64,000 nt of DNA from Gemmatimonadaceae bacterium. GTDB lineage: Bacteria; Gemmatimonadota; Gemmatimonadetes; Gemmatimonadales; Gemmatimonadaceae. Every line of letters starts with the position of its first letter. Position 1 is the first letter of the stretch. Both the position numbers and the translations under genes were made by a program. The stretch covers positions 186,001-250,000 of the forward strand of contig JADKJT010000003.1 of NCBI GenBank assembly GCA_016720905.1, given 5' to 3'. The notes beneath the pieces were generated by a model. It ran no database searches. It worked only from the letters and a program-made list of their open reading frames with translations, and was not told the DNA's origin. This document shows positions 16,688-25,551 of the stretch, in pieces.

Positions 16688-18658
16688 CTACGCCTCCTGC
16701 GCCTCGTATTGGTCCTTGAGACTCGCGACAACGGTGGGATCGGCGAGGGTGGTCGTGTCCCCCAACGCGCGACCTTCGGCGATGTCGCGCAGCAGTCGCC
16801 GCATGATTTTGCCTGATCGCGTCTTGGGGAGATCGGCGCTGAACAGAATGTCATCGGGGCGCGCCAGGGCGCCGATCTTGAGCGCGACGTGCTCGCGCAA
16901 CTCGTCGCGCAAGTCGCCGCTGGGGTGAAAGCCGCTGCGCAAGGTGACAAACGCGGCGATCGCCTGGCCCTTGAGTTCGTGCGCCTTGCCCACCACCGCC
17001 GCTTCTGCGACCGACGGGTGATCGACCAGCGCGCTTTCCACTTCCATGGTGCCGATGCGGTGGCCGGCCACATTCAGCACGTCGTCCACGCGTCCCAGAA
17101 TCCAGTAGTAGCCGTCGGTGTCGCGCTTGACGCCGTCGCCGGGGAAGTAGAGGTCAGGGCGTCCGGGCCATTTGGAGAAGTACGTGTCGACGTAGCGCTG
17201 ATCGTCGCCCCAGATGGTGCGCAGCATGGACGGCCACGGATGTGTGAGGGCCAGCAGGCCGCCGCCCACGGGTACGTCGTTGCCGGCAGCGTCCAGGAGC
17301 GCCGCGCGCACCCCGGGGAACGGCGTGGTGGCAGAACCCGGTTTGGTGCTGGTCACACCTGGCAGTGGCGTGATCATGATGGCGCCGGTTTCCGTTTGCC
17401 ACCACGTGTCCACAATGGGGCAGCGTTCCTTGCCAATCACACGGTGATACCACATCCACGCTTCGGGGTTGATGGGCTCACCAACGGAGCCCAGCAATCG
17501 CAGTTGCGACAGGTCGTGTTTTTCCACGAAACCGGCGCCCCACTTCATGAAGGCGCGAATGGCCGTGGGCGCGGTGTAGAAGATGGTCACGCCGTAGCGT
17601 TCGCAGATTTGCCAGAAGCGATTCTTTTCCGGCCAATCGGGGGCGCCTTCGTACACGACGCAGGTGGCCCCATTGGCCATCGGGCCGTACACGAGATACG
17701 AGTGCCCGGTAATCCAGCCAATGTCGGCGGTGCACCAGTACACGTCTTCGTCCTTGATGTCGAACACGTACTTGGTGGTGGCGTAGGCGCCGGTGAGATA
17801 ACCACCGGTGGTGTGCACGATGCCCTTGGGCTTTCCGGTGGTGCCTGATGTGTAGAGAATGAACAGCAGGTCTTCCGCCTTCATGGGTTCTGGCGCGCAC
17901 TCCTTGGGCACATCGCGCTTGAGGCGGTGCCACCAGTGATCGCGCCCGTCTTTCATTTCGGCAAACATCTCGTCGCCTACGCCACTGCGGCGACGCATGA
18001 CCACCAATACGTGCTCGATGGTGGGACATTCTTCCAGTGCGGCATCGGCGTTCCGCTTGAGCGGCACCACCTGACCACGGCGATAGCCACCGTCGGCAGT
18101 GATGAGCACCTTGCATTGGCAATCGTTGATGCGATCGCGCAGCGACTCCGGCGAGAATCCGCCAAACACCACGGTATGCACGGCGCCAATGCGGGCGCAG
18201 GCCAGCATGGCGAATACGGCCTCGGGAATCATTGGCAGGTAGATCGCCACGCGATCGCCTTTCACCACTCCGAGCTTCTTGAGCATGTTGGCCGCGAGAT
18301 TCACCTCGCGATACACGTCCCAGTATGTGAACGTGCGACGATCGCCAGGCTCGCCTTCCCAGATGAGCGCCGCCTTGTTGCGTCGCGGGCCGTGAATATG
18401 GCGGTCCACACAGTTCACGCTCACATTCAACTCACCGCCGTCAAACCAGGTGGCGTGCGGTGGCGTCCACTCCATCACGGTGTCCCACGGCTTGCTCCAG
18501 GTGAGCTCTCCGGCTTCGCGGGCCCAGAAGGCCAGTGGATCGGCCGCGGCCTCGTCGCCCAACTGGGCATCCTGCACTCGCGCCGACGCGCGAAACGCCG
18601 CCGAGGGCGGGAACTTCCGGTTTTCCGTCAGGAGGACGTCGATATCGCTATCGCTCAT
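16688..18658 (-). CDS. acs: Acetyl-CoA synthetase (AMP-forming)
   Basis: 656 residues, the standard length. It converts acetate, ATP and CoA to acetyl-CoA, AMP and pyrophosphate through an acetyl-adenylate. Visible motifs are the P-loop-like 'YTSGTTGKPKG', 'WWQTETGAIMITP', the hinge and C-domain block 'GRVDDVLNVAGHRIGTMEVE', and 'PKTRSGKIMRR' with the lysine that is acetylated in regulated Acs enzymes. ATG 18658 is chosen because 'MSDSDIDVLL' begins the family-like part; an upstream start would add 35 poor residues. The stop abuts GTAC array 1. Confidence 0.95.
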   Translation of the reverse strand: MSDSDIDVLLTENRKFPPSAAFRASARVQDAQLGDEAAADPLAFWAREAGELTWSKPWDTVMEWTPPHATWFDGGELNVSVNCVDRHIHGPRRNKAALIWEGEPGDRRTFTYWDVYREVNLAANMLKKLGVVKGDRVAIYLPMIPEAVFAMLACARIGAVHTVVFGGFSPESLRDRINDCQCKVLITADGGYRRGQVVPLKRNADAALEECPTIEHVLVVMRRRSGVGDEMFAEMKDGRDHWWHRLKRDVPKECAPEPMKAEDLLFILYTSGTTGKPKGIVHTTGGYLTGAYATTKYVFDIKDEDVYWCTADIGWITGHSYLVYGPMANGATCVVYEGAPDWPEKNRFWQICERYGVTIFYTAPTAIRAFMKWGAGFVEKHDLSQLRLLGSVGEPINPEAWMWYHRVIGKERCPIVDTWWQTETGAIMITPLPGVTSTKPGSATTPFPGVRAALLDAAGNDVPVGGGLLALTHPWPSMLRTIWGDDQRYVDTYFSKWPGRPDLYFPGDGVKRDTDGYYWILGRVDDVLNVAGHRIGTMEVESALVDHPSVAEAAVVGKAHELKGQAIAAFVTLRSGFHPSGDLRDELREHVALKIGALARPDDILFSADLPKTRSGKIMRRLLRDIAEGRALGDTTTLADPTVVASLKDQYEAQEA

Positions 18659-18825
18659 TGGTCCGTTCGTCGTCGGAGGGCGCTGCGGGGAGGTCGACGA
18701 CGCCAGCGTGTACGCGTCATCGGGAATGTGAGAAAGCTGCACGACAACAGGCGTCGCGAGCAACCGGTGTCGGCCGCCACGTGGCCTGCATCAGGTGGAT
18801 GGCACCAGGGCGACTCCGCGCGTGC

Positions 18826-18831
18826 TACACT
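18826..18831 (+). promoter_or_regulatory. -10-like box (TACACT) for hemD
   Basis: TACACT ends 6 nt before ATG 18838, with no Shine-Dalgarno in between. This spacing would put the transcript start at the start codon. No clear -35 box is present. Confidence 0.35.
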
Positions 18832-18837
18832 TGATCC

Positions 18838-19623
18838 ATGTTCCGGAACGATGTGCCTGCAATGGACGCCCTGGGTGGCGTGCGCATTGTCGTGTTGCGC
18901 TCGGAGGGTCGCGGCGGCCCGCTGGCGGCCGCATTGCGTCAGGCCGGGGCGACGGTCACCGAGGTCGCCCTCATGCATGTGGACCAGCTTGATGCGGCGC
19001 CGCTGACCGCGTCGGTTGCAAAGATGTCGTCGTACCAGTGGCTGGTGCTGGCCAGCCCGCACGCGGTACCGCCGTTGGAGACCAGCCTGGCCGCGGCGCA
19101 GGTGGTGCTGGGCGCCTGCAAGTTGGCCGTGGTGGGTGATGCCACGGGGGACGCCGTCGAGGCGACGGGGTGGCCGGTGGTGTTGACGCCCGAGCGTTCC
19201 GGCACGGACGGGCTGATTGACGCGATGGCCACGCGCAGTGACGTGGACGGCGCGCATGTGCTGTATCCGGCCGCGGACAGCGATCGAGACAGCCTGCCGG
19301 CCGGTCTTCGCGCGCTTGGTGCGATGGTCGATGTCGTCCCGGTGTTTCGGGTGGTACCCGATGCCGAGGCACGTCGGCAGTTGCGTGCCCTGATTGCCGA
19401 CGGCGCCTTCGACCTGGTGACGGTGTCGGTGCCCGGTACCCTGGACGCGCTGCTGGAGGCCATCCCGCCCGAACATGTGCGACGCGTGCCGGTGGCGTGC
19501 GTCGGGCCCGTCGCGGCTCGCGCGGCGCGCAAGGCCGGGTTTCCCGTCAAGGTGGAAGCGGAAAACCCGTCGCCGGCCACATTGGCACGTCGTATCGTCG
19601 CCGCGTTTCGCTCGTCTCGCTAG
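18838..19623 (+). CDS. hemD: Uroporphyrinogen-III synthase
   Basis: 261 residues, two-domain HemD fold. The enzyme closes and inverts ring D of hydroxymethylbilane to give uroporphyrinogen III, the shared precursor of haem and other tetrapyrroles. The family is weakly conserved, but the order of elements fits: N-terminal 'RIVVLRSEGRGGPLAAALR', 'YQWLVLASPHAV', a middle block 'GAHVLYPAADSDRDSLPAGL', then 'FDLVTVSVPGTLDALLE' and 'VACVGPVAARAARKAGF'. The haem A genes at 30164-32058 would use the end product. It is followed 64 nt later by the pyrophosphatase gene. Confidence 0.85.
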   Translation: MFRNDVPAMDALGGVRIVVLRSEGRGGPLAAALRQAGATVTEVALMHVDQLDAAPLTASVAKMSSYQWLVLASPHAVPPLETSLAAAQVVLGACKLAVVGDATGDAVEATGWPVVLTPERSGTDGLIDAMATRSDVDGAHVLYPAADSDRDSLPAGLRALGAMVDVVPVFRVVPDAEARRQLRALIADGAFDLVTVSVPGTLDALLEAIPPEHVRRVPVACVGPVAARAARKAGFPVKVEAENPSPATLARRIVAAFRSSR

Positions 19624-19687
19624 AATCCATACAGCGCGTTGCACCACTGCGCTTCCGTGGCGCCCAAGATCAACCCAAGGTTGCTGA

Positions 19688-20233
19688 ATGTCGCACAATC
19701 CGTGGCACGATATCCCGGCCGGGAAGCATCCGCCGGAGCAGGTAACGGCAATCATCGAAATTCCCGCCAAGTCGCGCAATAAGTACGAGCTGGACAAGGA
19801 AACCGGGCAATTCAAGCTGGACCGGGTGCTGTATTCCGCCGTGCACTATCCCAGCGACTACGGATTCATTCCGCGCACACTGCACGAGGATGGCGATCCA
19901 CTGGACATCCTGGTCAAGATCAACGAGCCCACGTTTCCCGGTTGCCAGATTGCCGCGCGTCCGATTGGCGTGCTGCGTATGCTGGACAAGGGTGAGCCCG
20001 ACGAAAAGATCCTCGCCGTCCCGTCAGACGATCCGTACTTCCACGATGTGTTCGATATCGCGGATTTGTCGCCGCACTACCTCAAGGAAATCGCGCACTT
20101 CTTCGGGATCTACAAGGATCTCGAGGGGAAGCGGGTGGAAGTGACGGGGTGGGAGAAAAGCGAGAAGGCGATGGAGATCATCGTGCAGAGCATGCAGCGA
20201 TATGCACAGGCCTACGGCGCGTCGCGCGCCTAA
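19688..20233 (+). CDS. ppa: Inorganic pyrophosphatase (family I)
   Basis: 181 residues, soluble Mg-dependent enzyme that hydrolyses pyrophosphate. Signature residues are clear: 'EIPAKSRNKYELDKETG', 'VHYPSDYGFIPRT' and the metal-binding 'EDGDPLDILV'. Pyrophosphate made by the acetyl-CoA synthetase and polymer syntheses would be its substrate. The stop overlaps the end of the convergent ketosynthase gene by 4 nt. A TAGAAT sequence spans the hemD stop and could be a -10 box, but no matching -35 is seen. Confidence 0.95.
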   Translation: MSHNPWHDIPAGKHPPEQVTAIIEIPAKSRNKYELDKETGQFKLDRVLYSAVHYPSDYGFIPRTLHEDGDPLDILVKINEPTFPGCQIAARPIGVLRMLDKGEPDEKILAVPSDDPYFHDVFDIADLSPHYLKEIAHFFGIYKDLEGKRVEVTGWEKSEKAMEIIVQSMQRYAQAYGASRA

Positions 20234-21495
20234 GCCTTCTTGAGCACCAGGCTGGCGTTGATCCCGCCGAAGCCAAAGCTGTTGCTCAATATCACCTGTG
20301 CGGCCAGATCGCGTCCGGTGTTGGGCACGTAATCCAGGTCGCACTCGGGGTCGGGGTTGTCGAGGTTGAGCGTGGGTGGGATCCACCCACGCTGCAGCAC
20401 CAACGCCGAGATGGCCGCTTCGAACGCGCCCGATGCGCCAAGCGCATGACCGTAGTAGCCCTTGGTGCTGGACACCGGCACCCGATCAGCGTGCGCGCCG
20501 AACACGGTGCGAATGGCCGTGGTCTCGGTGGGATCGTTGAGCGGCGTGCTGCTGCCGTGCGCGTTGATGTAGTCCACGTGTTCGGGCGTGACGCCAGCAT
20601 CATCCAAGGCCTGCCGGATGCACCGCGCCGCCTGCGCGCCACCGGGTAACGGCGCGGTCATGTGATGCGCGTCGTTGGTGGTGCCGAACCCGGCCATCTC
20701 ACCGTAAATGCGCGCTCCGCGTGCCACAGCGTGCGACCATTCCTCGAGAATGAGCACGGCCGAGCCTTCTCCCATCACGAAGCCGTCGCGGTCGCGATCG
20801 AACGGACGTGATGCCTGTTCGGGCGATTCATTGCGCGTGGACATGGCGCGAATGAGGGCGAACGCGCCAAAGCACAGTGTGGCCAGCGGCGCCTCGCTGC
20901 CGCCGGCAATCATCACATCGGCGTATCCATCGCGAATTTGCCGGAAGGCTTCGCCGATGGCGATGGTCCCCGACGCGCAGCTCATGGCGTTCGTGCAATT
21001 GGGGCCGGACACGCCGAACTCGATGGCGATGTTGCAGCTGGACGATCCACCAAACACGGCCAGCGCCAGCGTGGCATCCACATTGCGCAGACCACCTTGC
21101 ATGAAGCGCGCGGCCTGCTCCTCGGCGTAGGCCACACCGCCCAGCGCGGTGCCCATCATGGCGCCAATCCGTTCGCGATTCTCCTGTGCGAGATCCAGCC
21201 CGGAATCCTTGAGCGCCAGCATGGAGCTGACCACGCTGAACTGGCCGAAGCGATCGAGTCGTTTTACGCGGCGTGGATCGAGGTAGTCCTCGGCGTCGAA
21301 ACCGTCGACTTCCGCAGCGCAGCGACTGCGAAAGATTGACGAATCGAAACGCGAAGCAGCGCGCACCACTGACCGTTCGGCGCGCAGCCCGTCCCACAGC
21401 GATTCAACGCCGATGCCCAGTGGCGTGACACACCCGATTCCGGTGATCGCCACGTGCCGTCGGGAGGGCGCGTCCTGCCGTGCACGGTCGATCAT
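20230..21495 (-). CDS. Beta-ketoacyl-ACP synthase (KAS II/FabF-like)
   Basis: 421 residues with a thiolase-fold catalytic triad: Cys173 in 'NAMSCASGT', His313 in 'YINAHGSSTPLND' and His350 in 'SSTKGYYGHALGASG' with Lys345. It would condense malonyl-ACP with an acyl chain. The 'STKGYYGH' and 'STPLND' forms differ from the common housekeeping 'STKSMTGH' and 'STPLGD', and no ACP, FabD, FabG or FabH gene is adjacent. That points to a dedicated pathway rather than bulk fatty-acid synthesis. ATG 21495 overlaps the stop of the SRPBCC gene (ATGA). It is the last gene of a coupled cluster. Confidence 0.88.
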   Translation of the reverse strand: MIDRARQDAPSRRHVAITGIGCVTPLGIGVESLWDGLRAERSVVRAASRFDSSIFRSRCAAEVDGFDAEDYLDPRRVKRLDRFGQFSVVSSMLALKDSGLDLAQENRERIGAMMGTALGGVAYAEEQAARFMQGGLRNVDATLALAVFGGSSSCNIAIEFGVSGPNCTNAMSCASGTIAIGEAFRQIRDGYADVMIAGGSEAPLATLCFGAFALIRAMSTRNESPEQASRPFDRDRDGFVMGEGSAVLILEEWSHAVARGARIYGEMAGFGTTNDAHHMTAPLPGGAQAARCIRQALDDAGVTPEHVDYINAHGSSTPLNDPTETTAIRTVFGAHADRVPVSSTKGYYGHALGASGAFEAAISALVLQRGWIPPTLNLDNPDPECDLDYVPNTGRDLAAQVILSNSFGFGGINASLVLKKA

Positions 21496-22037
21496 GTGCG
21501 CCTCGGGGCCGCGCCGCTTGCCGTGCGCTCGGCCACGCGGGCCAACCCCTCCAGCGTTCGACTGGCAATGCCGTGCACGAACACCGGTCCAATAACCTGC
21601 ATGGCCGCGAACTCCCCAATGACGGGCCACCCGGGTCCGTTCCATACGTGAACAATTCGTGCCAAGGTACCCTCAGGCGTTTCGGTGAAATTCCATTCCA
21701 CATCCATGTGCGTGGTGACACCACCAACGTGGCGATAGCGCACCCACGGCACGTCGTAGTTGACCGACATCTCGGACAGCCACCACGTGGGCCAGTTGAA
21801 CAGTCCGAACGGGCGATTGGCGGCCATTTCCACCAGGCCGCCCCCGTCGGTGGCGCGTTGGCGAAAGCGCACAAAGCGATAGTGTGACAGATACGCCGGC
21901 CAGTGTTCGACCTCGCGGGCGATGTCGAACATCACTGACAGCGGTGCGCGCACCAGTCGCTCGTCGATGGTGGTCATGAGGCGATTGGCGGGCAAATCGC
22001 CCAGCGCGTATGGCGGATGCAAGGTGGGGCCAGTCAT
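21492..22037 (-). CDS. SRPBCC (START-like) protein, polyketide cyclase/CoQ10-binding type
   Basis: 181 residues with the hydrophobic-pocket SRPBCC pattern: 'IDERLVRAPLSVMFDIARE', 'EHWPAYLSHYRFVRF', and the long C-terminal helix after 'GPVFVHGIASRTLEGL'. Such proteins bind lipophilic or aromatic molecules, and some act as aromatases or cyclases in polyketide pathways. Both ends overlap neighbours by ATGA (ketosynthase downstream, methyltransferase upstream), so it belongs to the same pathway. The ligand cannot be read. Confidence 0.82.
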   Translation of the reverse strand: MTGPTLHPPYALGDLPANRLMTTIDERLVRAPLSVMFDIAREVEHWPAYLSHYRFVRFRQRATDGGGLVEMAANRPFGLFNWPTWWLSEMSVNYDVPWVRYRHVGGVTTHMDVEWNFTETPEGTLARIVHVWNGPGWPVIGEFAAMQVIGPVFVHGIASRTLEGLARVAERTASGAAPRRT

Positions 22038-22741
22038 TGGGAGACCATTCCGGGAAACCAGGTGGCCGTCACGCGCCAACCCAGCGCATGACGTACGACA
22101 GCACGGCGACCGGTGGCGCGCGTCACGAGCGCGGCCAGTTCGGGTCGTGTATATCCGCGCAGAATCGACACCACACCATCGTGTCGACTGACGGGATGAA
22201 AGCCCAGCGCAAACGAGGACAACCAGAGTCCGGCCACGGCGAGCCAGCTCCGACGCAGATCACCGATGATCACGGCATGACGGGCCACGCGCGTGCATTC
22301 GCGAAGCAGTTGCATCGCCGTTTCATCTTCAAAATGGTGCAGCACCTGCGAGCAGGTCACGATGTCGATGCTGTCGTCGGCAAACGGCAGCGCCAACCCG
22401 TCACCGGCCACGGCATGTGTGCAGACGCTTCGGGCGACACGGGCGAGGGTTGGCGCGAGTTCGAGTCCGATGGTGGTCATCGGCGCGGTGCCGCGGCCCG
22501 TGAGGCGCTGCGCCGCAGCCGGGATGTCTCCCAACCCGGTGCCGATATCGAGCAGGCAGATTGACGCGACCGTGGAGGTCTGTGACAACACCACACGGAT
22601 CTCCCGCAACATCGCCTGACGCCCACCAAACAGCCGGTTGGCCAACGCCACATCGCGCAACGACCGTTCCGCCAGTGCCGGATCGTGCGAAGGATCATCG
22701 AGTATCTCGTGTCCCCGTCGTCGCGCCGGCGTGAGGTGCAC
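22034..22741 (-). CDS. Class I SAM-dependent methyltransferase
   Basis: 235 residues from a GTG 1 nt after the flavin-reductase stop; ATG 22795 is a longer alternative overlapping it by 53 nt. Motif I is 'ICLLDIGTGLGDIP', the acidic loop is 'TIGLELAP', and motif IV is 'IDIVTCSQVLHHF', as in UbiE/Methyltransf_11 enzymes. The start 'RRRGHEILDDP' plus 'ERSLRDVALANRLFGG' forms a short N-terminal helical cap. Clustered with redox, SRPBCC and ketosynthase genes, it probably methylates a pathway intermediate. Confidence 0.88.
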   Translation of the reverse strand: MHLTPARRRGHEILDDPSHDPALAERSLRDVALANRLFGGRQAMLREIRVVLSQTSTVASICLLDIGTGLGDIPAAAQRLTGRGTAPMTTIGLELAPTLARVARSVCTHAVAGDGLALPFADDSIDIVTCSQVLHHFEDETAMQLLRECTRVARHAVIIGDLRRSWLAVAGLWLSSFALGFHPVSRHDGVVSILRGYTRPELAALVTRATGRRAVVRHALGWRVTATWFPGMVSQ

Positions 22742-22742
22742 G

Positions 22743-23219
22743 TCAGCGTTCGAGTTGGGCGTAACCGCCGCGATAGTAGAGCAGGGGTCGTCCATCGTGC
22801 GCCGACCCCGAGTCCACCTCACCGACCACGATGACATGATCGCCGGCGGGATGCCGCGCGACGACGCGACAGTCGAGCGCGCCGAGCGCGTCATCCAGCA
22901 GCACGTTGCCCGACGGGCTGCGCGCGCCCGCGACATCGGTGAATCGATCATCGAGCTTGCCGGCAAATCGACGACTGTGCGCCTCCTGGCCGCTGCTGAG
23001 GATGTTCACGGCAAACGATGCGGCGCGTTGCATGACCGGAGCCATGGTGGCGTCGGCACCGATGCAGACAAGCACCAGCGGCGGATCGAGACTGAGCGAC
23101 GAGAACGCACTGACGGTCATGCCGTGGTCCCGGCCGTCGTCGTCGCGCACGGTGACAATGGCCACACCGGTGGCAAACCGACCGAGCACGGCGCGAAAGA
23201 GATCAGGGTCGATGGACAT
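22743..23219 (-). CDS. Flavin reductase-like FMN-binding protein
   Basis: 158 residues of the HpaC/FMN-binding split-barrel family: 'RFATGVAIVTVRDDDG', 'GMTVSAFSSLSLDPPLVLVCI', 'FAVNILSSGQEAHSRRFAG' and the C-terminal 'DHVIVVGEVDSG'. These proteins use NAD(P)H to reduce free flavin for a partner monooxygenase. ATG 23219 lies 17 nt inside the end of the FAD oxidoreductase gene, which suggests the two products work together. Confidence 0.88.
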   Translation of the reverse strand: MSIDPDLFRAVLGRFATGVAIVTVRDDDGRDHGMTVSAFSSLSLDPPLVLVCIGADATMAPVMQRAASFAVNILSSGQEAHSRRFAGKLDDRFTDVAGARSPSGNVLLDDALGALDCRVVARHPAGDHVIVVGEVDSGSAHDGRPLLYYRGGYAQLER

Positions 23220-24537
23220 GCGGAGAGACAGAGGTTGATATCGGTGATGGCGGCCATTCCGGGAGCGCGGAGGGTGTCGTGCCGCGCAGCAGTGCGGTGG
23301 CGATGCGCCACAACGTGTGCGGTCGGAGCATTGCCGACGCCGGCACGAAATCGCCGGTGATGCCAATGAGGAGATCGGACAGATCACGATCACGCTCCAG
23401 CACGCGCGCGGCGCCATTCATGAGACGCGGAAACGCCACGGCCGTTCCGATCAGTCGTTCCACCCGCCACTTACCGGCAAATGTGTGACGACGCGCTGTC
23501 TCGTAGCCCTGCCAGGCATTTCGCTCGGCGTGCGTGTCGCGACGCGCAAACGCGGCGGCCGCCTCCACGACGAACGGCGCCAGCAGTTCGCCGCCGCGCA
23601 ACGCCGCGAAGATGCCCTCGCCAGTGAAGGGATCGAAGAAATCAGCCGCATCGCCGACCAGCGCAGCGCCGGCCGACCACGGCCGGCGCGCACGCGAAGC
23701 AAATGGGCCTGTTGCGCGCACCGGCGACACCCGGCGCGCGCCGGCGAAGCGCGGCGCGAGCGCGGCCTGTCGACCAATCCAGGCGTTGAGGAATGCCTCC
23801 GGGTCGCCCGACATCGTGCGCGCGTCCGGCGCCGAGACCACCAGCGCGACATTGGTCACGTTGTCGCCCACGTCGGCAAGACCGAGGTATCCGTCGGCGG
23901 CGACGTGCATTTCCCCAAGCGAGGTCATGCCGTCGATGCCACGATAGTGGGCGACCAGCGCGATGCGCCGCGGCCAGCGTGAAGTATGCGCCAGTCCGAG
24001 ACGCCGGGCGACGATGGAACGCAGGCCGTCGGCGCCGATCACCACATCGGCCAGGATGTCGTGCGGACCGTCGACGGTGCGAACTCGCACACCAGCGGCC
24101 CGACCGGCGGCATCGTGCAGTACGTCCTCGACCTTCACCCCTTCGATGACCTGCACGCCGCGGGCGCGCACGCGTTCAATCAGCACCGTATCGAGGACTT
24201 CGCGCCGAATACCCAGGCCGCGATCGCGAAAGCCGCGAAACCCGTGACGCGCCACGAACTCGCCGTGGATGCGTCGACCCGAGGGCGCATGCACTTCCAT
24301 GCCGGTCAACGCGGCCGCTTGCGCCTCGATGGCCTCCAGTGCCCCCATGGCCGACAGAATTCTGGCGCCTTCCGGGCTGAGGTACTCCGCGCACGGCTTC
24401 GCACGCGGAAATCGCGCGCGGTCAATCAACACGACATCCAGTCCCGCTTCCGCACAGTACCACGCGGTGGATGAGCCTGCGGGGCCGCCGCCGACCACCA
24501 AGACCTGCGTTGCGCGTGGAAGGGGCTCAGTGGGCAT
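23203..24537 (-). CDS. FAD-dependent oxidoreductase (geranylgeranyl reductase/PHBH-like)
   Basis: 444 residues. It has the Rossmann 'VLVVGGGPAGSSTAWYC' at residues 12-28, the 'DVVLIDRARFPRAKPCAEYL' block typical of geranylgeranyl-reductase-like and PHBH-like flavoproteins, 'VVIGADGLRSIVARRL', and the second FAD motif 'GAALVGDAADFFDPFTGEG'. It could hydroxylate an aromatic substrate or reduce double bonds in a prenyl or polyene chain; the sequence alone does not decide. It opens the coupled flavin reductase, methyltransferase, SRPBCC and ketosynthase run. A TTAGCTT box lies 8 nt before the ATG. Confidence 0.88.
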   Translation of the reverse strand: MPTEPLPRATQVLVVGGGPAGSSTAWYCAEAGLDVVLIDRARFPRAKPCAEYLSPEGARILSAMGALEAIEAQAAALTGMEVHAPSGRRIHGEFVARHGFRGFRDRGLGIRREVLDTVLIERVRARGVQVIEGVKVEDVLHDAAGRAAGVRVRTVDGPHDILADVVIGADGLRSIVARRLGLAHTSRWPRRIALVAHYRGIDGMTSLGEMHVAADGYLGLADVGDNVTNVALVVSAPDARTMSGDPEAFLNAWIGRQAALAPRFAGARRVSPVRATGPFASRARRPWSAGAALVGDAADFFDPFTGEGIFAALRGGELLAPFVVEAAAAFARRDTHAERNAWQGYETARRHTFAGKWRVERLIGTAVAFPRLMNGAARVLERDRDLSDLLIGITGDFVPASAMLRPHTLWRIATALLRGTTPSALPEWPPSPISTSVSPHVHRP

Positions 24538-24564
24538 GATACGGAAGCTAACGCGCGGTCGCGC

Positions 24565-25425
24565 TCACTTGATCCCGCGTGTAGCGAGCACGACGGCAAC
24601 CGCGGCGCCGGTGAGGGAGCAGGCCACATTCACGACATCGTTGTTCAGATGGCGAATGCCACCCACATGCGTGGTGGCGGTGCCGTCGCAGTGTTCGAGT
24701 CGCTCGGTGAGTCGCCCGCACGTTGGGCACGCGCGCCGCTCCTGCATCAACGCGCCGAGCAGTGTGTCAACGGTGGCGCCGGCCACTCCGCCCCACGCGA
24801 CCGGCCACACGGCGGGCGCCGCAATCATGGACACTCCGTAGGCCAACCCCGAGAGCAGCAGGGCACCGAGCACGGCGCCAAGTGAGCCGTTCCACGTTAC
24901 GGCCCCGGACGTTCCGGGTGGTACGCGTCGAAAACTCCGGAGCGACCACGGTTCACCGCCTACCAAGGTGCCAATCTCGGTGGACCAGGTGTCTGCTCCG
25001 GACGCGGCCAGGGCACCCGCTGCCCCGATCGCTGCGAGGGCCGCCATGGTGTCGCGCGGCCAGCGGTCGCCCGTCGATTCCCCGAGCAGGACGATGACCG
25101 CGGCGAGGACAAACACGCCGCCGTTGGCCAATACCTGTGCGGCATCCCGACGATTTCCCTTGCTGACGATGTCGCGCGTGCGCGCCGCTTTTCGCGCATG
25201 TCCGACGCGCGACAGGGCAGTGGCCAGCGCAAACCAGCCAATGAGATAGGCGCCCCAGGCCCACTGAACGCGCAGGGCGAGCGTGCCAATCACGAATGCG
25301 GCGACGGCGCCGTCGGCGCGAAGACTCCCGGCGCGCCACGCGGCCAACGCAATGGCACCGGCGAACGCGCACGCAACCCACCACGGGGCGGCGGAGACGG
25401 CGAGGTTGGCGACTGGTGACGTCAT
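24565..25425 (-). CDS. DUF92/TMEM19-family membrane protein (VTE6-like)
   Basis: 286 residues with about six hydrophobic helices. Family marks are 'AWRAGSLRADGAVAAFVIGT' near the N-terminus, the highly conserved 'ASGADTWSTEIGTL' near residue 145, and 'GAVTWNGSLGAVLGA'. Plant and cyanobacterial members (VTE6) are prenyl-phosphate kinases acting on phytyl phosphate. A CxxC pair ('CPTCGRL') sits in a late loop. It is 27 nt upstream of the FAD oxidoreductase gene, so prenyl-phosphate use in the same pathway is possible but only inferred. Confidence 0.85.
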   Translation of the reverse strand: MTSPVANLAVSAAPWWVACAFAGAIALAAWRAGSLRADGAVAAFVIGTLALRVQWAWGAYLIGWFALATALSRVGHARKAARTRDIVSKGNRRDAAQVLANGGVFVLAAVIVLLGESTGDRWPRDTMAALAAIGAAGALAASGADTWSTEIGTLVGGEPWSLRSFRRVPPGTSGAVTWNGSLGAVLGALLLSGLAYGVSMIAAPAVWPVAWGGVAGATVDTLLGALMQERRACPTCGRLTERLEHCDGTATTHVGGIRHLNNDVVNVACSLTGAAVAVVLATRGIK

Positions 25426-25504
25426 GGCCGATGCTGTCGGTGGGACCAGTCGAACGCAAGCGGTGCGCCGTCCCCTGGCGAAAGGCGGAAAGTGCGTGCG
25501 CCGC

Positions 25505-25533
25505 TTGTTTGAGTGACCCGCGACACGTTAGCT
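25505..25533 (+). promoter_or_regulatory. Putative promoter TTGTTT-N17-TTAGCT
   Basis: A -35-like TTGTTT and a -10-like TTAGCT are 17 nt apart, upstream of the V4R-like gene. The TTAGCTTC form recurs before the FAD oxidoreductase start on the other strand, and CTAGCTTT before the TonB receptor gene. Confidence 0.4.
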
Positions 25534-25551
25534 TCGCCCACAGTGACACAC

